A stretch of DNA of 9,760 bases from NCBI GenBank assembly GCA_021787505.1, contig JAJYLU010000036.1, forward strand, positions 1 to 9,760, in the 5' to 3' direction. The position numbers and the translations under genes were made by a program. The notes under the pieces are model-generated. The model worked only from the letters and a program-made list of their open reading frames with translations. It was not told the origin of the DNA and did not search any database. The DNA is from Nitrospirota bacterium (lineage in GTDB: Bacteria; Nitrospirota; Thermodesulfovibrionia; Thermodesulfovibrionales; UBA6898). Shown here one piece after another: positions 1-6,105 of the stretch. Each line of letters begins with the position of its first letter. Position 1 is the stretch's first letter.

Positions 1-2502
1 CGGGAGAGTGCTGACAGGGGAAAGGAGTTTATCTTCTCGTTTCCGCATCCGGTCGGCGGGATCACCCTTGTCGGTGGAAGCTACAAAGTGCAAAGAGAGA
101 ATTTCAGGGGCACGGAAATAGCAACCTATTTCCTTCCCGAGGATGCCGGACTCGCGAATAAATACATCGAGTACGCCAAGAAATACCTCGGGATGTATAA
201 TGACCTGATCGGGCGATACCGCTACAAAAGGTTTTCGATTGTAGAGAACGTTCTGCCGACGGGTTATTCTTTTCCGACGTACACGCTCCTTGGCCGTGAG
301 GTGGTGAGACTGCCGTTTATCCTGGAGACCTCGCTCGGACATGAGATACTTCACCAGTGGCTCGGCAATATGGTGTATGTCGACTATAAGGGAGGAAACT
401 GGTCCGAGGGCCTGACCACTTACCTCGCAGACGAGAGGTTCGAAGAGCTGAAAGGCGAAGGATGGGACTACCGGAAGCAGATCCTGATATCTTTTGACAG
501 TTACGTGAATGCCGACAACGACTTTCCGCTGAACGCGTTTACGAGCCGGATGGATTCCGCCTCCAGGTCGATCGGATATGGAAAGTGTGCGATGGTATTC
601 CATATGCTCAGGATGAGCATCGGTGATCAGAAGTTTTTCGATGCGGTCAGGGCCTTTGTCGAAAAGAACAGCTTCCGGCGCGCTTCGTGGATGGACATCA
701 AGGCTGCCTTCGAGACGGTTACGGGCAAGGACCTTTCATGGTACTTCAAACAATGGCTGGAAGAAAAGGGCGGGCTGCAGATCGTGGTGAATAATGCGGC
801 GCTGTCTTACAGGGGATCAACAGCGGTAGTCTCTTTCGAACTGGAACAAAAGGGAAAGGATTTTAAGTTTCTTCTCCCGGTTGCGGTAAAAACGAAGGAA
901 GGAGAAACAAGTAAGACCTTCGAGATAGAGAAGAAAAAGACGCGGCTTGAGATCGAAACGAAAGGGTCACCCACGGAACTGGTCATCGACGGCAATTACG
1001 ACCTGTTCAGAGGGCTGTCGGCGAAAGAATTTCCGCCGGTGATATCGCGGCTTCTAGGCGATCCCAAAAAGATTGTCGTGATGCGGGAAGGGAAGAGGGA
1101 CGGGTCTTCGGCGGTTTCCGAGTACCTGAAAAGTGAGGGATTTGCGCAGAAGAAGGAGCATGAGGTTTCCTACGACGACCTTAAGACTTCGTCCTTATTG
1201 ATCTTCGGCTCCGACAGCCCTCTGGCGGAAAGCCTCTACGGCAAGGGCGCCAGGAACGATCAGGATTTTGTGCTCGTTACGCATGAAAATCCGTATAACC
1301 CGAAAGGGGTGATCGCGGTTGTCGACGGTCCAGCCTCAGAGGACATGGTAGGGTATCTCCGGAGGATGATGCACTACGGTAAATACAGCAGGATATCATT
1401 CAAGGGAGGGAGAAACACCTTGAAAGACATAGATGCGAGCGCCAGAGGGATGACCCGGAAAGTCGCGGGCGAAGTTCACGGGGTCGAGATAGCCCGCCTG
1501 ATCGATATGCCCGGTGCGATCGACAAGGCTGCCGGAAAGAAGATCGTATACGTGGGAGAACAGCATGATAATTTCGCACACCACCGAGTTGAATATGAGG
1601 TAATCCGTAAACTGCGCGAGAGGGGCAATAAGATCGCCATCGGGATGGAGATGTTCCAGAAGCCGTTCCAGAAGGCGCTCGACGATTACATCTCGGGCGC
1701 CATCGATGAGCGGGAGTTCCTGAAAAAATCGGAATATTTTAAACAGTGGGGATTCGACTATACCCTCTATCGCGAGATCCTGCTCTATGCCAGACAGTAC
1801 AAGATACCCGTCATTGCACTAAATATCAGAAGAGCGATTGTATCGAAGGTCTTCAAGGAGGGGCTTTATGCTCTTACACCGGAAGAGAGAAAAGAGATCC
1901 CGGAAGATATGGATCTTTCCGATCTTCAGTATAAGGCAAGGTTGAAGCAGTTCTTCGAAGTTCACAAAGGCGCAGAGAGCAGCAACTTCGATTTTTTCTA
2001 CCAGGCGCAGGTCCTCTGGGATGAATCGATGGCGCACAATCTGGCGGCGTACATGAAAAAGGACCCTGGCTATCAGGTAGTGGTCGTGGCGGGAATGGGC
2101 CATCTCGCCTTTGGTTCGGGCATCCCCAAGCGGGCGTACAGACTTAACGGCCAGGAATATTCAATCATTCTGAATGATGGCGATATCGAAAAAAATATCT
2201 CTGATTTTGTCCTTTTCCCCTCTCCGATCAAGCCGCCCGAGACGCCTAAACTCGGCGTGATTCTGAAGGAGGAAAAAGACATGGTTGCGATTGAGGCGCT
2301 TGCACCCGGCGGCGTGGCGGAGCAGGCGGGACTCAGGAAGGGCGACCGGATTTTGGCGATGGACAATACGAAGATAGAAAGCGCAGACGACGTTAGGATA
2401 TTTCTGCTGTACAAAAAAACCGGGGATACGGTCACGGTCAGGGTGCTGCGGCAGAGGTTTCTATTCGGACCGGTGGAGAAGGAGATTCGGGTAACCTTGT
2501 GA
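1..2502 (+). CDS. M1-like metallopeptidase / ChaN / PDZ fusion protein (5' end missing)
   Basis: The reading frame is open from base 1, so the gene starts outside the window; 833 residues are visible. The GTG at 88 is internal, because residues before it continue the fold. The first part is an M1 (gluzincin) peptidase catalytic domain: a VEN substrate-loop motif at 241-249, the zinc site HEILH at 340-354, and NWSEGLTTYLAD with the third zinc ligand Glu at 406-408. A middle stretch (about 1060-1500) matches no family I recognise. Bases about 1540-2140 encode a ChaN domain (haem-binding, Tiki/EreA-like superfamily), with GEQHDNFAHH near 1555-1584 and GMGHLAFG near 2095. The C-terminus (about 2250-2502) is a PDZ domain, with LGVIL, then PGGVAEQAGLRKGDRIL. 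The protein probably acts in the periplasm, but any signal peptide is off the left edge. Substrate is unknown; peptide cleavage is expected from the intact zinc ligands, while haem or metal binding by the ChaN part is family inference. Confidence 0.9.
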   Translation, partial: RESADRGKEFIFSFPHPVGGITLVGGSYKVQRENFRGTEIATYFLPEDAGLANKYIEYAKKYLGMYNDLIGRYRYKRFSIVENVLPTGYSFPTYTLLGREVVRLPFILETSLGHEILHQWLGNMVYVDYKGGNWSEGLTTYLADERFEELKGEGWDYRKQILISFDSYVNADNDFPLNAFTSRMDSASRSIGYGKCAMVFHMLRMSIGDQKFFDAVRAFVEKNSFRRASWMDIKAAFETVTGKDLSWYFKQWLEEKGGLQIVVNNAALSYRGSTAVVSFELEQKGKDFKFLLPVAVKTKEGETSKTFEIEKKKTRLEIETKGSPTELVIDGNYDLFRGLSAKEFPPVISRLLGDPKKIVVMREGKRDGSSAVSEYLKSEGFAQKKEHEVSYDDLKTSSLLIFGSDSPLAESLYGKGARNDQDFVLVTHENPYNPKGVIAVVDGPASEDMVGYLRRMMHYGKYSRISFKGGRNTLKDIDASARGMTRKVAGEVHGVEIARLIDMPGAIDKAAGKKIVYVGEQHDNFAHHRVEYEVIRKLRERGNKIAIGMEMFQKPFQKALDDYISGAIDEREFLKKSEYFKQWGFDYTLYREILLYARQYKIPVIALNIRRAIVSKVFKEGLYALTPEERKEIPEDMDLSDLQYKARLKQFFEVHKGAESSNFDFFYQAQVLWDESMAHNLAAYMKKDPGYQVVVVAGMGHLAFGSGIPKRAYRLNGQEYSIILNDGDIEKNISDFVLFPSPIKPPETPKLGVILKEEKDMVAIEALAPGGVAEQAGLRKGDRILAMDNTKIESADDVRIFLLYKKTGDTVTVRVLRQRFLFGPVEKEIRVTL

Positions 2503-2526
2503 GTCGGTGATGCAAGAAAGCAATAA

Positions 2527-2553
2527 AAAAAGGGCTCCTAACGAGCCCTTTTT
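2527..2553. terminator. Bidirectional intrinsic terminator between convergent genes
   Basis: A perfect 11-base stem, AAAAAGGGCTC at 2527-2537 and GAGCCCTTTTT at 2543-2553, encloses the 5-base loop CTAAC. The A-tract on one side and T-tract on the other make it work on both strands. It sits 24 bases after the peptidase stop and 25 bases beyond the stop of the convergent lipoprotein gene, so it serves both. Confidence 0.9.
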
Positions 2554-2578
2554 GTGTCAATAGAATAACCGGCTTTAA

Positions 2579-2791
2579 TTATTTGCCGGCCGGAGCAGGA
2601 GCCGGAGCAGGAGCCGGAGCTTCCGCAGGCTTCTCGCCGCCCGGAGCCGGAGCAGGTGCCTGTTCAGGCGCAGGAGCCGGTGCGGGCGCGGGGGCCGGTG
2701 CAGGGGCTTCCTCCTTCTTCTGGCATCCTATCGTCAGCGCCAAAGAAAGAACCATTATCAGTGTAAGCATTATCGCCAAGAGTTTCTTCAT
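2579..2791 (-). CDS. Small Ala-Pro-repeat lipoprotein
   Basis: This 70-residue protein starts with MKKLLAIMLTLIMVLSLALT, a typical lipoprotein signal peptide, followed by IGC with the lipid-anchored Cys at residue 23. The mature part is only 48 residues: CQKKEE, seven Ala-Pro pairs, EQ, three more pairs, GGEKPAE, then an 11-residue Ala-Pro run and GK. Such Ala-Pro rods are stiff, extended spacers; no catalytic or binding domain is present. A role as a periplasmic spacer or abundant surface lipoprotein is inference. I chose the ATG at 2791 because it sits 11 bases after a strong AGGAGG ribosome site; the upstream GTG at 2803 overlaps that site and cannot be the start. The gene is monocistronic, with its own promoters and a terminator. 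Translating the opposite strand gives a meaningless Gly-Ala repeat. Confidence 0.8.
   Translation of the reverse strand: MKKLLAIMLTLIMVLSLALTIGCQKKEEAPAPAPAPAPAPAPEQAPAPAPGGEKPAEAPAPAPAPAPAGK
2592..2707. repeat. Low-complexity Ala-Pro coding repeat with 12-bp tandem units
   Basis: The GC-rich stretch encodes the Ala-Pro runs on the minus strand. At 2592-2620 the unit GGAGCAGGAGCC occurs twice exactly, then partially. The rest is degenerate GCN-CCN codons, interrupted by the EQ and GGEKPAE spacers. Exact tandem copies make this tract prone to length change by slippage. Confidence 0.75.
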
Positions 2792-2803
2792 CGTTCTACA
2801 CAC

Positions 2804-2812
2804 CTCCTTTCA
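2804..2812 (-). promoter_or_regulatory. Strong ribosome binding site of the Ala-Pro lipoprotein gene
   Basis: Read on the minus strand the bases give an AAAGGAGG-type Shine-Dalgarno sequence, close to the full anti-SD complement, ending 11 bases before the ATG at 2791. It decides between the ATG and the earlier GTG, and suggests high translation. Confidence 0.7.
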
Positions 2813-2858
2813 TACGTAAGATAAAGTCAATTCGCTGAACTGGAATCTTGCATATTAT

Positions 2859-2887
2859 ATATTATAAAGAAAAATACTGCTTGTCTA
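2859..2887 (-). promoter_or_regulatory. Sigma-70-type promoter of the Ala-Pro lipoprotein gene
   Basis: On the minus strand, TAGACA (2882-2887; 5 of 6 to TTGACA) is followed after 17 bases by TAATAT (2859-2864), or after 15 bases by a perfect TATAAT (2861-2866). A second perfect TATAAT lies at 2854-2859, so the exact -10 is ambiguous. The area is very AT-rich compared with its surroundings. The 5' leader to the ATG at 2791 would be about 60 bases. Confidence 0.55.
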
Positions 2888-2908
2888 TTTTTTCCGGCCG
2901 GAAAGAAT
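2887..2908. promoter_or_regulatory. Palindromic candidate operator
   Basis: A 22-base inverted repeat centred on CCGGCCGG has a perfect 14-base core, TTTCCGGCCGGAAA (2891-2904), and only one mismatched pair in the outer arms. It touches the -35 box of the lipoprotein promoter, where a repressor or activator could bind. The same DNA could instead form a hairpin in the longer transcript from the -24/-12 promoter upstream. Confidence 0.45.
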
Positions 2909-2943
2909 CCAGCCGACGAGCGATATATCGGAAATAATTCAAA

Positions 2944-2960
2944 TGCACATCCCATGCCAC
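2944..2960 (-). promoter_or_regulatory. Candidate sigma-54 (-24/-12) promoter
   Basis: The minus strand reads GTGGCATGGGATGTGCA. This has the invariant GG (2957-2958) and GC (2945-2946) exactly 10 bases apart, and matches the YTGGCACGRNNNTTGCW consensus at most informative positions. Transcription would start near 2933 and run into the Ala-Pro lipoprotein gene with a leader of about 140 bases. A chance match cannot be excluded from one site. Confidence 0.4.
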
Positions 2961-3001
2961 AGAAATTCAGTCCAATTTACCGCGCACCGCCCCCCAATAC
3001 A

Positions 3002-3036
3002 TTCCCTTTTGAGAAACCCGTTTCCTAATAAGGGAA
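3002..3036. promoter_or_regulatory. Nested dyad, candidate activator binding site
   Basis: Outer arms TTCCCTT (3002-3008) and AAGGGAA (3030-3036) enclose inner arms GAAAC (3013-3017) and GTTTC (3020-3024), with a 2-base centre. The centre lies about 85 bases upstream of the start predicted for the -24/-12 promoter. Upstream activator sites for sigma-54 enhancer-binding proteins are often in this range. The link to that promoter is inference from spacing. Confidence 0.35.
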
Positions 3037-3089
3037 AAAAGTTCCCGTCGCTCCTCCTGGTTTTGCCTGCGCCTGCCCGGCCCATTTTC

Positions 3090-3119
3090 TTGTCTATCCT
3101 CCAGCCCGCAGGGTATAAT
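3090..3119 (+). promoter_or_regulatory. thiD promoter, predicting a leaderless mRNA
   Basis: A perfect TATAAT lies at 3114-3119, with TTGTCT (4 of 6) at 3090-3095, 18 bases upstream. A start 6-7 bases past the -10 falls at 3125-3126, on the thiD ATG itself. No purine-rich ribosome site precedes the ATG, which agrees with a leaderless message. Confidence 0.5.
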
Positions 3120-3124
3120 GCGTA

Positions 3125-3886
3125 ATGATTGCGGTATTGACGATCGCAGGGTCTGATCCATCGGGTGGAGCGGGTATTCAACAGGACCTTAAGGTCTTCC
3201 GGTCCTTTGGGACATATGGCCTGTCCGTGATTTCTTCGCTGACCGCGCAGAGCTCCGCCGGCGTGGCAGGCGTCATGGCTGTGCCGGGAAAGTTTGTGAC
3301 GAAACAACTCGCAGTCGTTGTCGCCGATATCATGCCCGATGCCATTAAGACAGGCATGCTTTACAGTGAGGAGAACGTGAATGCCGTTGCCGCGGCCATC
3401 AGGAGGTTTTCTCTTCCGAACGTTGTGGTGGATCCGGTGATTTGTTCTTCAACGGGCAGAAGCCTCTGCATGGGAAACGTACCCGGTGCGATGAAAAAGA
3501 AATTGCTGCCGCTCTGCGCGGTGGTGACGCCGAATATCCACGAGGCGTCTATACTGAGCGGTGTACAGATCAGGACACTGAGGGACATGGAAAAGGCGGC
3601 GGTGAAGCTGGCGCATCTCGGCGCCGGAAGTGTAATCATCACCGGTGGACATCTCGAAGCAGCGGCAACCGATCTCGTCTATGACGGCAGTTTTCATTAT
3701 CTGAAGGGCAGAAAGATTTCCGGCGAATATCACGGAACGGGCTGCACCTTTTCGGCCGCGCTCGCCTCGCTGCTGGCGAAAGGGGAGAGCGTTTCAAATG
3801 CGGCGTTGAAGGCCAAAAAATTTATGGGCGGCGCCTTCAGGAAAACCTTTAGCCCGGGGACGGGCATGAGACTTTTCGATATATAA
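3125..3886 (+). CDS. thiD: Hydroxymethylpyrimidine/phosphomethylpyrimidine kinase ThiD
   Basis: The 253-residue protein belongs to the ribokinase-like ThiD family. ThiD phosphorylates hydroxymethylpyrimidine twice with ATP, to the diphosphate that ThiE joins to the thiazole moiety in thiamine synthesis. The N-terminal signature TIAGSDPSGGAGIQQDLK spans residues 6-23. VVDPV is at 101-105, TPNIHEA at 135-141, and the anion-hole/catalytic GTGC motif at 204-207 in HGTGCTFSAAL. Length is close to the usual roughly 265 residues and no key motif is missing; the segment after DPV (ICSSTGRSLC) is less typical. The enzyme is cytosolic. The start follows directly on a promoter with no ribosome site; no in-frame alternative with a better one was seen. 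No other thiamine gene is in the window, so it stands alone between the Ala-Pro lipoprotein and radA. I found no TPP riboswitch upstream. Confidence 0.93.
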   Translation: MIAVLTIAGSDPSGGAGIQQDLKVFRSFGTYGLSVISSLTAQSSAGVAGVMAVPGKFVTKQLAVVVADIMPDAIKTGMLYSEENVNAVAAAIRRFSLPNVVVDPVICSSTGRSLCMGNVPGAMKKKLLPLCAVVTPNIHEASILSGVQIRTLRDMEKAAVKLAHLGAGSVIITGGHLEAAATDLVYDGSFHYLKGRKISGEYHGTGCTFSAALASLLAKGESVSNAALKAKKFMGGAFRKTFSPGTGMRLFDI

Positions 3887-3890
3887 TGCG

Positions 3891-3939
3891 ACCGCGGGAG
3901 TGAGTGAAGGCAGAAATGCTATAATCACCGCGGTTTTTT
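3891..3939 (+). terminator. Possible thiD terminator overlapping the radA promoter
   Basis: ACCGCGG at 3891-3897 can pair with CCGCGGT at 3928-3934, which runs into a T-tract ending at 3939. The 7-bp GC-rich stem plus T-tract fits an intrinsic terminator, but the 30-base loop is unusually long. The loop contains the radA -10 box. Confidence 0.35.
3917..3925 (+). promoter_or_regulatory. Extended -10 promoter of radA
   Basis: TGCTATAAT is a perfect extended -10 element (TGnTATAAT); no convincing -35 lies upstream, which is common for this class. Transcription would start near 3932, giving a leader of about 56 bases before the radA ATG at 3988. Confidence 0.5.
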
Positions 3940-3987
3940 CCTCAGAATGGAGTAGACTTCCCGGCCGTGGGTAATTAATAATAAAAG

Positions 3988-5352
3988 ATGTCCAAAACAA
4001 AGACTTATTATCAGTGCCAGTCATGCGGCCACGCGAGCCCGAAGTGGCTGGGCAAATGCCCGGACTGCGGGAGCTGGAACAGTTTTGTCGAGGAAAAGTC
4101 CGTCCCCCAGGGTCGCCGTACCTCCGGCATCGATACGTTGGGCAAGACGGCGCCTGTTGCACTTGGCGCCATCGACACTGTTTCTGAAAGCAGGACGCCT
4201 ACGGGTCTCCAGGAATTCGACCGGGTCCTTGGAGGTGGAGTGGTGCCGGGGTCCGTGGTCTTGGTCGGCGGGGACCCCGGCATAGGGAAATCTACACTCC
4301 TCCTGCAGACCTTCTCCGGCCTCTCGAAAAAATCCGGAAAATTGCTCTATGTCTCTGGTGAAGAGTCCCCAAGACAGATCAAGATGAGGGCGGACAGGCT
4401 TGCCGTAAACGCCGACAACATCATCCTGCTGCCCGAGACGTCCCTGGAAGGAATTCTCGACGCGGCGGCAAAGCTTTCTCCCGAGGCGATGGTCGTGGAC
4501 TCGATCCAGACTGTCTACACCCAGGATATGCTCTCAGCGCCGGGATCGGTCGGACAGGTCCGGGAATGCTCGGCTAAGCTCATGCTCTTTGCGAAGCGCT
4601 CGGGCATCCCGGTCTTTATCGTGGGGCATGTCACGAAAGAAGGCACGATCGCGGGGCCTCGCGTGCTCGAACACATTGTCGATACCGTGCTCTACTTCGA
4701 AGGCGACAGGGGACATTCATATCGCATACTCCGTACGATGAAAAACAGGTTCGGCTCCACGAATGAAATAGGAGTGTTCGAAATGTCCGATGCAGGGCTG
4801 AGGGAGGTCGACAACCCGTCTGAGTTGTTCCTTTCAGAACGGCCTCGGAACGTCTCGGGTTCTGCCGTAGTGGCGAGCCTCGAAGGCACAAGGCCGCTGA
4901 TGGTCGAGGTGCAGGCGCTCGTGTCACAGACGAACTTCGGCATGCCGAGAAGGACTTCCATCGGGGTCGACTTCAACAGGGTCAACCTTCTCGTCGCGGT
5001 GCTCGAAAAGAGGGCAGGGCTCCACCTGGGCGGCATGGACATCTTCGTCAACGTCGTCGGCGGGCTGAAGATCATGGAACCTGCAGTGGACCTCGGCATT
5101 GTCGCCACGGTATCTTCATCTGTGAGAGAGGTGCCGGTGGACCCGAGGACATGTGTCTTCGGCGAGGTGGGACTTTCGGGCGAGGTGCGCGCTGTGGCGC
5201 AGGCCGAGGCGAGGCTGCGGGAGGCGGCGAAGATCGGCTTCAAAAAGGCGATAGTCCCGGCGGGCAATGCGGAGAAGATCAAAAACGACCAGGGACTCGA
5301 GATAATGGGGGTGAGAGATGTCGAGGCATGCATCGAAGCTGTTCTTTCTTAG
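3988..5352 (+). CDS. radA: DNA repair protein RadA (Sms)
   Basis: This 454-residue protein has the full RadA layout and the usual length. A four-Cys zinc finger (C10, C13, C24, C27) with the family phrase SPKWLGKCPDCGSWN comes first. A RecA-like ATPase follows: Walker A GDPGIGKST at 95-103, Walker B MVVDS at 168-172, and the RadA-specific KNRFG at 252-256. A C-terminal Lon-protease-like domain (about 280-454) ends it, with GEVGLSGEVR near 392-401. RadA is a DnaB-type hexameric helicase that drives branch migration of recombination intermediates with RecA, in the cytosol. The start is certain: a TAA in the same frame lies two codons upstream of this ATG. The ribosome site is weak (AAAAG). The 3' end overlaps the next lipoprotein gene by 35 bases, implying co-transcription. 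Confidence 0.97.
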   Translation: MSKTKTYYQCQSCGHASPKWLGKCPDCGSWNSFVEEKSVPQGRRTSGIDTLGKTAPVALGAIDTVSESRTPTGLQEFDRVLGGGVVPGSVVLVGGDPGIGKSTLLLQTFSGLSKKSGKLLYVSGEESPRQIKMRADRLAVNADNIILLPETSLEGILDAAAKLSPEAMVVDSIQTVYTQDMLSAPGSVGQVRECSAKLMLFAKRSGIPVFIVGHVTKEGTIAGPRVLEHIVDTVLYFEGDRGHSYRILRTMKNRFGSTNEIGVFEMSDAGLREVDNPSELFLSERPRNVSGSAVVASLEGTRPLMVEVQALVSQTNFGMPRRTSIGVDFNRVNLLVAVLEKRAGLHLGGMDIFVNVVGGLKIMEPAVDLGIVATVSSSVREVPVDPRTCVFGEVGLSGEVRAVAQAEARLREAAKIGFKKAIVPAGNAEKIKNDQGLEIMGVRDVEACIEAVLS

Positions 5353-5941
5353 TCTTGTATTTTTCTTAGCTGCGTGCGCGCCGAAAAGAATGGCGATGCC
5401 CTCCTATGAGGGAAGGGCCTTCAGCGACGTCCTCGCGGAAAGACGCGGTATTTCAGGGATCGACGCTAAGCTTGCGATCCTCTTCGAAAAAAACGGTTCC
5501 GAAATCAGGGGAGACGCCGCTCTCGATATATCAAGATCAGGCGACCTGAGCCTCCGGGTATACTCACTCGGGTTTCTTGCGATGGAACTGACCTCGCGGG
5601 ACGGACGCGTGAAGAGCGATCCTCCCCTTGACAGCGGAAAGAAACTCATACTTACCGAGGGATTAAGGGACTGCCTCTTCTGGTGGGACATGAAGGACTA
5701 TGTCTTCAGTGAGGAAAACGGCTACTATCTGCTGAAGAGTCCCGACCGTGAACTGTGGATCGATAAGAAAACGTTTCTCCCCAACAGGCAGACGATGCGT
5801 TTCGAGGACGGTAAGGTGCTGAATATCTACTACAGCGAGCCGGCGAATGACGACGACATATGGTATCAGTCGAAGATCCGGATCGAGCTATCGAGATACG
5901 CCGTTACCCTCACGATCAAAAAGATGACGTTTAAGTCGTAG
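5318..5941 (+). CDS. LolB/DUF4292-like outer-membrane lipoprotein
   Basis: The 207-residue protein opens with a signal peptide (residues 1-19; hydrophobic core LFFLSLVFFLAA) and a lipobox, LAAC, with Cys20 as the lipid anchor. The mature part is mainly beta-strand: SGIDAKLAILFEK, GDAALDISRSGDLSLRVYS, LGFLAMELTSRDGRV, ELWIDKKTFLPNRQTMRFEDGKVLNIYYS. This order, with the 'decorated' fatty-acid-binding-like curved sheet, resembles LolA/LolB and DUF4292 proteins. A role in lipoprotein or lipid handling at the outer membrane is therefore plausible but unproven. The ATG lies inside radA in another frame, preceded by GGGGGTGAG as ribosome site, and no later start would keep the signal peptide. Overlap of 35 bases suggests translational coupling to radA. 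Assignment to a lipoprotein is firm; the family name is tentative. Confidence 0.85.
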   Translation: MSRHASKLFFLSLVFFLAACAPKRMAMPSYEGRAFSDVLAERRGISGIDAKLAILFEKNGSEIRGDAALDISRSGDLSLRVYSLGFLAMELTSRDGRVKSDPPLDSGKKLILTEGLRDCLFWWDMKDYVFSEENGYYLLKSPDRELWIDKKTFLPNRQTMRFEDGKVLNIYYSEPANDDDIWYQSKIRIELSRYAVTLTIKKMTFKS

Positions 5942-6000
5942 AGTTTTCTCTCTCTGCTGCGGCAGCCTCCGAGTTCCTCTTCGCACTCTTCGCATCTTAC

Positions 6001-6006
6001 TTGACA
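6001..6006 (+). promoter_or_regulatory. Possible -35 box for the Slp leader transcript
   Basis: TTGACA is a perfect -35 hexamer, the only one in this gap. No good -10 lies at 16-18 bases; TACCTA at 6024-6029 has the right spacing but poor match, and better AT-rich hexamers lie too far away. It is the best candidate for the start of the structured leader downstream. Confidence 0.25.
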
Positions 6007-6051
6007 GCGACTCCGCACCGTGATACCTATTAAATAACTTTCTATGAAATG

Positions 6052-6105
6052 GGCCTGGGCCTCTGCAAAATTTGTTATCTAACGGAGACGCCAGCCAGTT
6101 TTTTT
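6052..6105 (+). terminator. Irregular hairpin with T-tract (terminator or first leader element)
   Basis: GGC (6052-6054), TGG (6056-6058) and TCT (6062-6064) can pair with AGA (6086-6088), CCA (6091-6093) and GCC (6094-6096). This leaves a one-base bulge and an internal loop. Seven Ts follow at 6099-6105. A small inner GTT/AAC hairpin (about 6074-6083) may cap it. It may end the radA operon transcript, or be the first domain of the Slp leader. Confidence 0.3.

Noticed and set aside
2801..2803. GTG as start of the Ala-Pro lipoprotein
   Set aside because: It overlaps the AGGAGG ribosome site that serves the ATG at 2791, and adds four residues (with a Cys) before a normal MKK signal peptide.
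2583..2819. Plus-strand frame rich in Gly-Ala opposite the Ala-Pro lipoprotein
   Set aside because: It is the mirror image of the GCN-CCN codon repeat. The minus strand has a signal peptide, lipobox and ribosome site; this strand has none.
2939..3307. Minus-strand 122-codon open frame
   Set aside because: Half of it is antisense to thiD, the predicted protein has no family features, and the rest covers the promoter region.
4692..5333. Minus-strand 213-codon open frame inside radA
   Set aside because: It lies opposite strongly conserved RadA sequence and its translation is Ser/Thr/Pro-rich with no motif; typical shadow of GC-rich coding DNA.
6031..6042. 12-base sequence TAAATAACTTTC repeated at 8665-8676
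   Set aside because: A few exact 12-base matches are expected by chance in a window of this size, and the surroundings differ.
6051..6066. A second sigma-54-like site upstream of the Slp gene
   Set aside because: The GG and GC elements are 11 or more bases apart, not 10, so it fails the invariant spacing.
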